This document shows, piece by piece, positions 37,801-45,464 of a DNA stretch of 64,000 nt. Within the stretch, counting starts at the first letter, position 1. Each line of letters starts with the position of its first letter. The notes beneath the pieces were generated by a model. That model worked only from the letters and a program-made list of their open reading frames with translations. It was not told the origin of the DNA and ran no database searches. Made by a program: the position numbers and the translations under genes. Origin of the DNA: JBKBIP01 sp046297495 (GTDB lineage: Bacteria > Planctomycetota > Planctomycetia > Gemmatales > Gemmataceae); contig JBKBIP010000010.1 in the NCBI GenBank assembly GCA_046297495.1, positions 106,982 through 170,981 of the forward strand, given 5' to 3'.

Positions 37801-39156
37801 TCGACGTAGTTTCTCCGCTTCCCGGCGTTCTTCATCGGCCAGCTGTTGCAGGCGGCGAGCTGCTTGGGCGTCGCGCCGTTCTCGGTCGGCGGCCTTTTGC
37901 AGCTCGGTATTGTGGATGATGCCGCCGACCAGCATAGTGATTCCCGCCAAGACACAGACCAGCAGCAGCGCCGCCCCGGCGGGCCGGCGCTTGGCCCATT
38001 TGATAGCCCGCCCCACGGGTCCAATCGGGCGGGCATGAATCGGTTCATTGTTCAGGAACCGCCCCAAATCGTCCGCCAAGTCCTGAGCCGTGGCATAGCG
38101 CTTGCGTGGTTCTTTTTGCAAACACTTCAAGCAGATCGTTTCCAGGTCGCGCGGCACCTTGGGTTGCAGGCGCGTGGGGGAGACGGGTTCCTCGGACATC
38201 ACTTGCAACATGGTGTCCAAGGGAGTTTCACCTCGAAACGGTGGCCGGCCGGTGAGCAGCTCGTACAGGATCGCCCCCAAGGCGTACACGTCCACGGCGG
38301 GGCCAATCTCCCGTCCCTTGCCGGCCGCTTGCTCCGGCGCGATGTAGCTCGGCGTCCCCAGCACGGCGCCGGTTTTGGTGTGGCCGGTCGTCTTCTCCAA
38401 CCGCTTGGCCAAGCCAAAGTCGGTGATCTTGGGAAAAGTTGTCAGTTGCCAGTGGTCCGTTGTCAAGGTGACGCCATTAGGACCTTCTTGACCGGCAACC
38501 GACAACGGACTACTAGCGCCTTTGAGAAGGATATTCGCTGGCTTCAAGTCACGATGCACAATGCCGCGCTGGTGGGCGAAGTGGATGGTCTGGGCCAAGG
38601 TGCGCAGCAATTCGGCGGCTTGGCGGGGCGGCAGCGGTGAGCCGTCGAGGCGTTGGGCCAAGCTGCCGCCATCGACGTATTCCAATGAAAAAAAGGGCCA
38701 GCCTTTTTCTTCGCCAACCTCGAAGATTTGCACGATGTTGGGATGGTGCAGCTGCGCGACCGCTTCGGCCTCGCTCCGAAAGCGGATCAAGTCCTGCTCG
38801 CCGGCATGTTCCCCCGCCAGGATCATCTTCAGGGCCACGATGCGATTGAGGCTGCGCTGTCGGGCCTTATAAACGACCCCCATGCCGCCGCGCCCCAATT
38901 CACCGAGAATCTCGTAATCGGCCACCACGGTCTTTTCCTGTAAGACTATCATGGCCGTGGGGATGTCGGCGCTGATGGTGCCATCTTCGCTGAGAGGGGC
39001 CACCGCCATGGAATGGTCGTTGAGATAAAGCGTGGGGGGTTGCGTGGTGACGGCGTTGGCGCCGCAGATCGGGCAGCGCTGGTTTAGCTCCACCGTTTGC
39101 TCGGCACCATCGGCCAGCTGCCACTGATGGCCCTGCGGACAAGTTAATACAGCCAT
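34876..39156 (-). CDS. Ser/Thr protein kinase with transmembrane helix and WD40 repeats
   Basis: This is a 1,426-residue protein. The N-terminus has a zinc-ribbon-like CPQGHQW...CPICG. The Hanks-type kinase domain (about 80-345) has GELGRGGMGVVYKA, the VALK lysine near 107, HRDLKPANIL near 200, DFGLAK near 248 and APEQ. A transmembrane helix (ALLLVCVLAGITMLVGGII) lies near 398-416, followed by an Arg/Glu coiled coil (about 425-470). From about 520 to the end I count about 21 WD40 units (LASASADETIKLWS type), enough for three seven-bladed propellers. An unusual 25-residue insert lies between the HRD and DFG motifs. The protein would sense extracytoplasmic signals and phosphorylate cytoplasmic targets. 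Its target is unknown. Confidence 0.95.
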   Translation of the reverse strand: MAVLTCPQGHQWQLADGAEQTVELNQRCPICGANAVTTQPPTLYLNDHSMAVAPLSEDGTISADIPTAMIVLQEKTVVADYEILGELGRGGMGVVYKARQRSLNRIVALKMILAGEHAGEQDLIRFRSEAEAVAQLHHPNIVQIFEVGEEKGWPFFSLEYVDGGSLAQRLDGSPLPPRQAAELLRTLAQTIHFAHQRGIVHRDLKPANILLKGASSPLSVAGQEGPNGVTLTTDHWQLTTFPKITDFGLAKRLEKTTGHTKTGAVLGTPSYIAPEQAAGKGREIGPAVDVYALGAILYELLTGRPPFRGETPLDTMLQVMSEEPVSPTRLQPKVPRDLETICLKCLQKEPRKRYATAQDLADDLGRFLNNEPIHARPIGPVGRAIKWAKRRPAGAALLLVCVLAGITMLVGGIIHNTELQKAADRERRDAQAARRLQQLADEERREAEKLRREAERQARLAQEQLEHSRRSLYALQLTQVAGVWQRDPRRGLELLEDTSRCPLDLRDFTWAFLYRLCQRERGTLIGHDKPVSTVAMSSDGQTLATGSWDETVILWDAVTGQPRHTLKGHDRMVLAVAFAPDGKTLASASEDTTIKLWNVATGKELATLKDHASWVKTVAFSPDGKTLASGGNDSMVKLWDLEQKTVRATLKGHRGPVTMVAFSPVDDILASASQDRSIRLWHLDTGEPIGEPLDGHTDGVTALAFSPRGDTIASGGTDRALILWQVADRSIREVIRGHLNAIYAVAFAPTGKIVATGSSDGSIRLWHPATGEERTKLPGHTATVLSLAFTTDGNTLVSGSANQTGNVKLWDVNPAQEWTSLAAATRPGGTMTFSPDGQSIATALQDSKVVLWFPFTADKPPLILQRDPLHVNALAFSPDGALLATVEQSGAVTLWNATTGQEEQVLKGRHQGAVKAIAWSLDGQYLATGGDEHNIRLWNVATNRELEALTGHEDTVTALAFANDGQLLASASADETIKLWSLDKHAEKTTLMGHTRKVLTLAFAPANSGTLASADEEGTIKLWDVGVGQARFTVPGRRQAVRSLVFSPDGRTLATGMDDWTIKLWDAVTGQERGALQGHHKGIHALSFASSGQLLASASADGTVRLWAAAAGLAQVPLWSHGAEVSGVALSPDGRTVVSASADGTVTLGDRVTGQVTQTFRWHTNRITAVTISPDGKLIATASDDQTVKLWDTATQRELATLTGHADRIYAVAFAPDGRTLATASDDRTVKLWNVTNGKELATIRAASGALCVTFSPDGRFLAFGDSRGIVQLWDVTTHRQQFVWTQHQAGVRAVAISPDGTMLASAGVDRVIWFMDLRSGKYLRSLRGHAAAISSLVFSADGQTLASGGGDPRPELSLSGEVVLWDVATGQPRQTLRHTGPVTCLALAPDCHGVLLGSFDRHVRLWNTTASQEQLPLPVGKLRME
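38438..38513. repeat. Inverted heptamer repeat element inside the kinase gene
   Basis: Four direct heptamers (GTTGTCA, GTTGCCA, GTGGTCC, GTTGTCA) at 38438-38465 are followed by three in the opposite sense (CGGCAAC, CGACAAC, GGACTAC) at 38493-38513. The element is in frame and codes for the extra residues between the HRD and DFG motifs of the kinase. Confidence 0.75.
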
Positions 39157-39197
39157 GAGGTCAACTCGTCTCGGTTTGCCAGGGGAAAGGTACGGAA

Positions 39198-39228
39198 GTT
39201 TAGCTCGCCTCCCGCGCGCTTGCTAAAC
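39198..39228. repeat. Inverted repeat GTTTAGC...GCTAAAC upstream of the kinase gene
   Basis: The 7-bp arms (39198-39204 and 39222-39228) flank a 17-base GC-rich loop, 41 bases before the kinase start. The loop and right arm (CTCGCCT...CGCTAAAC) recall the sequence after nrdJ at 45420-45445. Confidence 0.45.
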
Positions 39229-39388
39229 CGTCCAGTTTCTTTGATTATCGCATACTTCCATACGTTCGCAAGCGCGCGACGGATGGGGCTGTTGTCTCTT
39301 GAGAAAACCAAGGCAACTACTTACACTAAAGCGCAACCCGATGAATCCCACCCCTTGGCTCTCCCCGAAAGCAACTGGAGATTTTCCC

Positions 39389-39844
39389 ATGAACGCCTCC
39401 TGCCGACTGATTCTTCGCTGGACCGTGGCGTTGCTGCCGTTGGCCGTGTGGTTTGGCGCTGCCGTCCCCAGCCAGGCCCAGCCGACGTACAAGCTCAACG
39501 TCCGCCCCCACCTGAAGCCGCACGCGACATTGGCGCTGGACGGCATCACCTTGAAACGCTCCCCGGTAGCGGACGATCCGGGCTTCCGTTTGCAGTACCA
39601 CATTAAGAAAGACGGCAAAACGGTGCGAATCGTTGAGGCGCGTTCCTCGTTGGAGTTGGAAGTTCCCCACGCCGAGACCGGCACCTACACCGCCGAGCTG
39701 GAATTGTTCCATCCCACCTACAAAACCGGAAGCGGCGTGCGGAAGGGGGAATACAAGCCCATCAGCAACGTCTTGACGTACAAGGTCGAACCTGGCGAAC
39801 CGCCCAAGGTCATCTTAGTGTCAGCGCCGATGCCGGAGAAATGA
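39389..39844 (+). CDS. Hypothetical secreted protein
   Basis: The product has 151 residues with a signal peptide (RLILRWTVALLPLAVWFG, cleavage likely after SQAQA-type sequence near residue 28). The mature part is rich in beta-forming residues (FRLQYHIKKDGKTVRIVEA and GTYTAELELFHPTYK) and resembles an immunoglobulin-like or carbohydrate-binding beta sandwich, but I do not recognise a family. GGAG lies eight bases before the ATG at 39389. Longer starts are possible but would precede the signal peptide. It lies 45 bp before manA on the same strand. Confidence 0.7.
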   Translation: MNASCRLILRWTVALLPLAVWFGAAVPSQAQPTYKLNVRPHLKPHATLALDGITLKRSPVADDPGFRLQYHIKKDGKTVRIVEARSSLELEVPHAETGTYTAELELFHPTYKTGSGVRKGEYKPISNVLTYKVEPGEPPKVILVSAPMPEK

Positions 39845-39889
39845 GGGACGATGGAGCATTTCCTTAGTGTGCCAGCCAAAGGCGAGCGA

Positions 39890-40885
39890 ATGAGCCAGCA
39901 ACCTCTCTATCCGCTGCGTTTTGAGCCGATTTTCAAAAGTGCCCTGTGGGGCGGGCAACGCTTGGCCGAATGGTTTGGCCCAGACGTTGCCGGCGGCGAC
40001 CAAGTCGCCGAAGCCTGGGTGCTCAGCGACCAGGGGGAAAATCTCAGCCGAGTGGCCGAGGGACCGTTACGGGGCCGGACGCTGCGCGAGTTGCTGGACC
40101 AGACGCCGGAACGCATCCTGGGCCGCTCCGCGCTGACACCGGCTCGACGCTTTCCGCTGCTGCTCAAGTTCATCGATGCTCGCCAGGTGTTGTCCGTGCA
40201 AGTCCATCCGCACGACCGGCACGCCCATCTTATTCCCGAAGGGGACCAAGGGAAGACGGAAGCCTGGGTCATTCTGGCTGCCGATGCCGATAGTGCCATC
40301 TATGCTGGCTGGCGTGCCGGAGCACAACCGGAACAGATTCAACAAGCCATCCGCGAACATCGCCTGGGAGAGCAGCTGCACCATTTTGTTCCCAAGCCGG
40401 GGGATTGCGTCTTTATCCCTGCCGGCATGGTTCACGCCATTGGGGCCGGCATCGTGCTGTTCGAGATTCAGCAGACGAGCAACGTCACCTTCCGTCTGCA
40501 CGATTGGGACCGCGTCGATCCAGGCACCGGACAAACGCGAGCGCTACACCTCGAGGAAGCGCTGGAGTGCCTCGACTTCACCAGCGGCCCCGGCGCGCCG
40601 GTTCAGCCGGTGCTGGAAGTCACGGAACCGGCGCGGCGGGAGCTGCTGGTCGCTTGCCCCTATTTCCAACTGTGGCGCTGGCAGGGGAAACGTCCGTTTA
40701 CCGTCGGCGCCGCGGGAGCGTGCCGGGTCCTGGTGGGGATCACGGGCCAAGCCACGGTGGAGCATGAAGGACGCGATTATCGGTTGCGCCCCGGCGACGT
40801 GTTGCTGCTGCCTGCCGAAGTGAGCAGCTGCGCTTGCCGCCCCGATGGGCCGGTGACGCTGCTGGAGTGCGGATTACCCGAATAA
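39890..40885 (+). CDS. manA: Mannose-6-phosphate isomerase, class I
   Basis: This 331-residue cupin enzyme interconverts fructose-6-phosphate and mannose-6-phosphate. Zinc ligands are visible in LSVQVHPHDRHA (near 103), the Glu in GKTEAWVIL and the His in IPAGMVHAIG (near 185). RLHDWDR and the C-terminal second cupin (HEGRDYRLRPGDVLLLPAE) complete the fold. Length fits the short bacterial class I enzymes. AAAGG lies before the ATG at 39890; the frame could also begin at 39851. Mannose metabolism for glycans is the likely role. Confidence 0.93.
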   Translation: MSQQPLYPLRFEPIFKSALWGGQRLAEWFGPDVAGGDQVAEAWVLSDQGENLSRVAEGPLRGRTLRELLDQTPERILGRSALTPARRFPLLLKFIDARQVLSVQVHPHDRHAHLIPEGDQGKTEAWVILAADADSAIYAGWRAGAQPEQIQQAIREHRLGEQLHHFVPKPGDCVFIPAGMVHAIGAGIVLFEIQQTSNVTFRLHDWDRVDPGTGQTRALHLEEALECLDFTSGPGAPVQPVLEVTEPARRELLVACPYFQLWRWQGKRPFTVGAAGACRVLVGITGQATVEHEGRDYRLRPGDVLLLPAEVSSCACRPDGPVTLLECGLPE

Positions 40886-41183
40886 TTCACCAAAATCTCT
40901 TCTATTGCTCGACTTCTGTTCATTTCCGCCCTCTGGGAGTGGCGACAGGGGGCTTCCTGTTTTGGCAAAGTGGGAAAGGATTTGGCCGAGAAAGGGAAAT
41001 TTGAGTTGTATTTCCCAGATCTTGTGATAATCTCGCCGGATAGCACTAAATGTTGAGTTTCAGAACCTTCACCAATCGTTCATCACGCCTTCATTATCCA
41101 CGATACGGAAGGTTTGAGAATGCGCGAGTTATGCGGCCGGTCGGGAAGGATTCGACAGATAGAATCGATAAGGAGGATGGGCA
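40886..41183. other. Intergenic leader upstream of dcd
   Basis: This 298-bp stretch holds no supported gene. A possible promoter (TTGAGT at 41001 and GATAAT at 41026, with a rather long 19-base spacer) lies about 150 bases before dcd. The resulting leader of roughly 145 bases has no riboswitch I can recognise. Confidence 0.4.
41001..41031 (+). promoter_or_regulatory. Candidate dcd promoter
   Basis: TTGAGT (41001-41006) and GATAAT (41026-41031) are separated by 19 bases, which is longer than ideal. It lies in an AT-richer stretch upstream of dcd. Confidence 0.3.
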
Positions 41184-41732
41184 ATGGGAATTTTGCCCGA
41201 TTGGCAAATCCGGCGCGATGTCAAGATTGAGCCGTTCGCCGAGGAACAAGTCCGGCAGGGGGTCATTTCTTACGGCGTCAGCAGCTACGGCTACGATGTT
41301 CGAGTGGGCCGAAAGTTCAAGGTCTTCACCAACGTGCGCTGCGCCGTCGTCGATCCCAAACATTTCAACCCCGCTTCTTTCGTGGACATCGAAGCGGACC
41401 ATTGCCTCATCCCCCCCAATAGCTTCGCGCTGGCGGAAACGGTGGAATATCTAGAGATTCCCCGTGATATAATCGCAATATGTGTTGGTAAAAGCACTTA
41501 CGCGCGTTGCGGTATCATTGTCAATGTTACGCCCTTGGAGCCAGAGTGGCGTGGCAAAGTCACTATCGAGATCAGCAACACGACCCCCCTGCCGGCCAAA
41601 ATTTACGCTGGGGAAGGCATCGCTCAAATTCTCTTCTTGCGCACGGATGCCGTGTGCCAAACCAGCTACGCCGACCGTCAGGGGAAATATCAGGATCAAC
41701 AAGGTTTGACGCTTCCTTTTGTTAGTTCTTAG
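41184..41732 (+). CDS. dcd: dCTP deaminase
   Basis: This 182-residue enzyme deaminates dCTP to dUTP, feeding thymidylate synthesis. The family motifs are SSYGYDVRVG, PPNSFALAETVEYLEIP and the catalytic VGKSTYARCGI with TPLEPEWRGKVTIEISNT, including the catalytic Glu. AAGGAGG precedes the ATG at 41184. The segment coding for the catalytic core (about 41460-41535) is AT-rich and uses codons such as ATA, TGT and AAA that are scarce in neighbouring genes. nrdJ follows 85 bp downstream, so two enzymes of deoxynucleotide metabolism are adjacent. Confidence 0.96.
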   Translation: MGILPDWQIRRDVKIEPFAEEQVRQGVISYGVSSYGYDVRVGRKFKVFTNVRCAVVDPKHFNPASFVDIEADHCLIPPNSFALAETVEYLEIPRDIIAICVGKSTYARCGIIVNVTPLEPEWRGKVTIEISNTTPLPAKIYAGEGIAQILFLRTDAVCQTSYADRQGKYQDQQGLTLPFVSS

Positions 41733-41800
41733 AACTTAGTCATTGGACTATTGGGATGTCGAGAGTTAGGACTAAGTTCTAAGCACTAAGCACCAAGTTC
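41722..41800. repeat. Inverted heptamer repeat element between dcd and nrdJ
   Basis: Left units are TTAGTTC, TTAGAAC, TTAGTCA and TTGGACT; right units are TTAGGAC, TAAGTTC, TAAGCAC, TAAGCAC and CAAGTTC. The element starts inside the last codons of dcd and fills most of the gap to nrdJ. Confidence 0.7.
41728..41783. terminator. 14-bp perfect hairpin overlapping the dcd stop codon
   Basis: CTTAGAACTTAGTC (41728-41741) pairs with GACTAAGTTCTAAG (41770-41783). It is part of the heptamer element. It could attenuate transcription into nrdJ or end the dcd transcript, though no T-run follows. Confidence 0.45.
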
Positions 41801-41817
41801 CTATAGAAAGACTCGCC

Positions 41818-44800
41818 ATGTACATACCGCGTCGCTATACCACTGCTGGACAAGACCCCTTTGCCAACTTGACGTTCGTACCGCGTGTATCGCGCATCGT
41901 CAATCCGGATGGCACGGTCGTTTTTGAAATGAAAGACGTGCTGGTGCCGGAGAGTTGGTCGCAAGTGGCCGTTGATGTGTTGGCCCAGAAGTATTTCCGC
42001 AAGGCCAGCGTGCCGGATCAGCTAGAGCGCGTGCCCGAAGAGGGGGTGCCCGACTGGCTGCGGCCATCGCGTCCGGCGGAGGGGGCCGTGCTAGGCCAGG
42101 AAACCGACGCCCGCCAAGTGTTTCACCGCTTGGCCGGTTGCTGGACCTATTGGGGCTGGAAAGGGGGCTACTTCTCCAGCGAAGCGGACGCGCACGCCTT
42201 TTTCGATGAAATCTGTTTCATGCTGGCTCATCAGCTGGCTGCCCCCAACTCGCCGCAGTGGTTCAACACCGGCTTGCACTGGGCCTATGGCATCGAGGGG
42301 CCGCCCCAAGGTCATTTCTATGTCGAGCCACAAACCCTGGAGCTGCGCCGCTCCGCTTCGGCTTATGAACGGCCGCAAGTCCATGCCTGTTACATCCTGG
42401 AATTGAAGGATGACTTGGTGAACGGCAGCGGCATCATGGATTTGTGGGTCCGTGAGGCGCGTATCTTCAAGTATGGTTCCGGGGTGGGGGTCAATGCCTC
42501 CGCCCTCCGCGCCGAAGGGGAACCGCTGTCGGGTGGCGGCAAATCCAGCGGCGTCATGAGCTTCCTCAAGATCGGTGACCGGGCGGCGGGAGCGGTGAAG
42601 AGTGGCGGCACCACCCGCCGCGCCGCCCTAATGCGCGTCCTCGATCTAGACCATCCCGACATCGAGGAATTCATCAATTGGAAGGTCGTCGAGGAACAGA
42701 AGGTCGCCGCCTTGGTGGCCGGCTCCAAGCTGCTCAACCGCCACTTGAACGCCGTGATGAAGGCTTGTCATCAATGGCCGAAGCCCGACGAACGCCTGGA
42801 TCGCCACCGCAACCAGGAATTGGCCAAGGCCTTGGCCGAGGCCCGCGCCGCCCTGGTGCCGACCAGCTATCTAGAGCGCGTGTTGCAACTGGCCCAGCAG
42901 GGGTTCACCGCACTGCGATTCGAGGAATACGACACCGATTGGAACTCGAAAGCGTACTACACCGTCTCCGGCCAGAACAGCAACAACTCGGTGCGCGTGC
43001 CGAACGCTTTCATGGAAGCGGTGCTTCAGGATGGTCCGTGGCATCTGTACTGGCGCACCGAGCTGACCAAGGCTCGTCAAGAAAACCGTGCTCCGCGCCC
43101 CATCAAGACGCTGCGTGCCCGCGACCTGTGGGAGCAAATCGCTTACGCCGCTTGGTCCTGCGCCGATCCGGGAGTGCAGTACGACACCATCATCAACGAG
43201 TGGCACACCTGCCCGGCGGATGGACGAATCAATGCCAGCAATCCTTGCAGTGAATATATGTTCATAGATGACACTGCATGCAACTTGTCATCTCTTAATC
43301 TTCTTAAATTCTACGACCAAGACACCCAACGCTTCGATGTCGATGCCTACCTCCACGCCTGTCGGTTGTGGACATTGATACTGGAAATCTCCGTGTACAT
43401 GGCTCAGTTCCCCAGCGAGTCGGTGGCGCGGAAATCCCATGATTTCCGCACACTGGGACTGGGCTATGCCAATCTGGGGGCGTTACTGATGGTGCAGGGG
43501 ATTCCTTACGATTCCCCGGCGGGACGGGCGCAGTGCGCCGCCCTGACCGCCATCATGCACGCCAAGGCCTACGCCACGTCGGCGGAGATCGCCGCTGAGC
43601 TGGGGCCATTCGCGCGCTACGAGGCCAATCGGGACGCGATGCTACGCGTCATCCGCAATCATCGCCGGGCCGCCTACCACGCGCCGGTCGAGGAATATGA
43701 GGGGCTGAGCGTCACGCCGGTCGCCATCAATCCGAGCGATTGCCCCGAATATCTGCTGCGCGCCGCCCGCCAAGCCTGTGACGAGATGGTCGAGATGGGG
43801 GAACGGTACGGCTTCCGCAACGCGCAAGTGACATGTGTGGCGCCTACCGGTACCATATCGCTGGCTATGGACTGTGATACGACCGGCATCGAGCCGGATT
43901 TCGCCTTGGTCAAATTCAAGAAGCTGGCCGGCGGCGGTTACTTCAAGATCATCAATCAATCGGTGCCGCCAGCGCTGAGCCGCTTGGGTTACACGCCGCG
44001 CCAGATCGAGGAAATCATCCGTTACTGTCAGGGGTCTGGCACTTTGCAGGGTTGCCCGCACATCAACGCCGCCAGCCTGAAAGGGCACGGCTTCACCGAC
44101 GACATGCTGCGCCGCGTCGAAGCGCAGCTGCCAGCGGCGTTCGATCTGTCGTTCATCTTCACGCGCTGGACGCTGGGGGACGATTTCTGCCGGGACCGAC
44201 TCGGCTTCACCCAGGAACAGCTTGAAGCCCCCGGCTTCGACTTGCTCCGCGCGTTGGGTTTCTCGAACGAACAGCTCCAGGAAGCGAACCTCTACGTGTG
44301 CGGCACCATGACCATCGAAGGAGCGCCGCACCTGAAACCGGAACATTATGCGGTGTTCGATTGCGCCAACAAGTGCGGCAAGCTGGGCCGGCGCTTCCTG
44401 TCCGCCGAGGCGCACATCCGCATGATGGCCGCCGCCCAGCCGTTTATTAGTGGGTCGATATCGAAGACCATCAATATGCCGCACGAGGCGTTGATCGAAG
44501 ACGTCAAGCAAGCGTACCTGCTAAGCTGGCAGCTGATGCTCAAGTCCATCGCCCTGTACCGCGACGGCTCCAAGCTCAGCCAGCCGCTCAACACCCTGAT
44601 CGATGACCGTGAATCGGCAGCGACGACCGAGGCCCAGGCCGAGCCAGTGCGCATCGCCGAGAAGATCGTGCATCGCTACATCGCCCGCCGCCGCCGCTTG
44701 CCGGATCGCCGGGCTGGCTACACGCAGAAAGCCCGCATCGGCAACCACAAAATTTACCTGCGCACTGGCGAATACGAGGATGGTACGCTGGGGGAAATCT

Positions 44801-45396
44801 TCCTCGACATGCACAAGGAAGGGGCCGCCTTCCGCAGCATGACGAATTGCTTCGCCATTGCCGTGTCGCTGGGCTTGCAACATGGCGTGCCGCTGGAAGA
44901 ATTCGTCGATGCTTTTCTGTTCACGCGCTTCGAGCCGAACGGCGTCGTGCAGGGAAACCCGCACATCAAGATGGCGACGTCGATCATCGACTACATCTTC
45001 CGCGAGCTGGCCATCACCTACCTGGGCCGGCACGAGCTGGCGCACGTTGAATTGGACGATCTGCGCGGCGACGCCTTGCACCGCGAACCGCTGACGCACG
45101 AGCCAGATTTTGAAGGGGAGGAAATCATTCTGGAGCGGCTGGTCGAGCCGAAACCTCTCGTCCCGTCGCGGGCGCCGCGCAGCGAGCATTTGCACCCGCT
45201 GCCCGGCAACGGCAATGGTCACAAGAAAGGGACGGCCGCTGTCACCAACGGCACCGCCACGGAAGAGAAAATCCGCTTGGCCCGCCTCAAAGGGTACGAA
45301 GGGGACCCCTGTAGCGAGTGCGGCCAGCTCACCCTCGTCCGCAGCGGCGCCTGTTGCAAATGCGACACCTGCGGCGCCACCTCAGGATGCAGTTGA
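41818..45396 (+). CDS. nrdJ: Vitamin B12-dependent (class II) ribonucleotide reductase
   Basis: This 1,192-residue enzyme reduces ribonucleotides using adenosylcobalamin. The barrel has the FKYGSGVGVNAS region near 220, the catalytic NPCSEYMF near 475, VAPTGTISL near 678 and SGSISKTINMP near 880. The C-terminal region holds a redox or zinc cysteine set (CSECGQL...CCKCDTCGATSGCS). Length and layout match large NrdJ proteins. No NrdA/NrdB partner is needed. The ATG at 41818 has only a weak AAAG upstream. The patch 43240-43312, coding for the catalytic core, is about one-third G+C in an otherwise GC-rich gene. A cobalamin adenosyltransferase gene lies 0.8 kb downstream. Confidence 0.97.
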   Translation: MYIPRRYTTAGQDPFANLTFVPRVSRIVNPDGTVVFEMKDVLVPESWSQVAVDVLAQKYFRKASVPDQLERVPEEGVPDWLRPSRPAEGAVLGQETDARQVFHRLAGCWTYWGWKGGYFSSEADAHAFFDEICFMLAHQLAAPNSPQWFNTGLHWAYGIEGPPQGHFYVEPQTLELRRSASAYERPQVHACYILELKDDLVNGSGIMDLWVREARIFKYGSGVGVNASALRAEGEPLSGGGKSSGVMSFLKIGDRAAGAVKSGGTTRRAALMRVLDLDHPDIEEFINWKVVEEQKVAALVAGSKLLNRHLNAVMKACHQWPKPDERLDRHRNQELAKALAEARAALVPTSYLERVLQLAQQGFTALRFEEYDTDWNSKAYYTVSGQNSNNSVRVPNAFMEAVLQDGPWHLYWRTELTKARQENRAPRPIKTLRARDLWEQIAYAAWSCADPGVQYDTIINEWHTCPADGRINASNPCSEYMFIDDTACNLSSLNLLKFYDQDTQRFDVDAYLHACRLWTLILEISVYMAQFPSESVARKSHDFRTLGLGYANLGALLMVQGIPYDSPAGRAQCAALTAIMHAKAYATSAEIAAELGPFARYEANRDAMLRVIRNHRRAAYHAPVEEYEGLSVTPVAINPSDCPEYLLRAARQACDEMVEMGERYGFRNAQVTCVAPTGTISLAMDCDTTGIEPDFALVKFKKLAGGGYFKIINQSVPPALSRLGYTPRQIEEIIRYCQGSGTLQGCPHINAASLKGHGFTDDMLRRVEAQLPAAFDLSFIFTRWTLGDDFCRDRLGFTQEQLEAPGFDLLRALGFSNEQLQEANLYVCGTMTIEGAPHLKPEHYAVFDCANKCGKLGRRFLSAEAHIRMMAAAQPFISGSISKTINMPHEALIEDVKQAYLLSWQLMLKSIALYRDGSKLSQPLNTLIDDRESAATTEAQAEPVRIAEKIVHRYIARRRRLPDRRAGYTQKARIGNHKIYLRTGEYEDGTLGEIFLDMHKEGAAFRSMTNCFAIAVSLGLQHGVPLEEFVDAFLFTRFEPNGVVQGNPHIKMATSIIDYIFRELAITYLGRHELAHVELDDLRGDALHREPLTHEPDFEGEEIILERLVEPKPLVPSRAPRSEHLHPLPGNGNGHKKGTAAVTNGTATEEKIRLARLKGYEGDPCSECGQLTLVRSGACCKCDTCGATSGCS

Positions 45397-45464
45397 TGAG
45401 TAATGGGCAGTAAAAAAGAACTCGCCTGCGGCTCGTTCGCTAAACTGCCGACTGCCTACTACTT
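45396..45464. repeat. Heptamer repeat element between nrdJ and the DUF3365 gene
   Basis: Left units ATGAGTA and ATGGGCA start at the nrdJ stop codon. Right units ACTGCCG, ACTGCCT and ACTACTT run into the end of the DUF3365 gene. The middle holds a GC-rich hairpin. Confidence 0.55.
45406..45449. terminator. Hairpin between convergent nrdJ and DUF3365 genes
   Basis: GGCAGT (45406-45411) pairs with ACTGCC (45444-45449) around an imperfect inner stem (GAACTCGCC with GGCTCGTTC). An A-run on the left becomes a T-run on the minus strand, so termination of the DUF3365 transcript is plausible. Confidence 0.5.

Noticed and set aside
41050..41454. Plus-strand frame overlapping dcd in another phase
   Set aside because: dcd has a clear family match and a strong ribosome binding site at 41184; this frame is a shadow.
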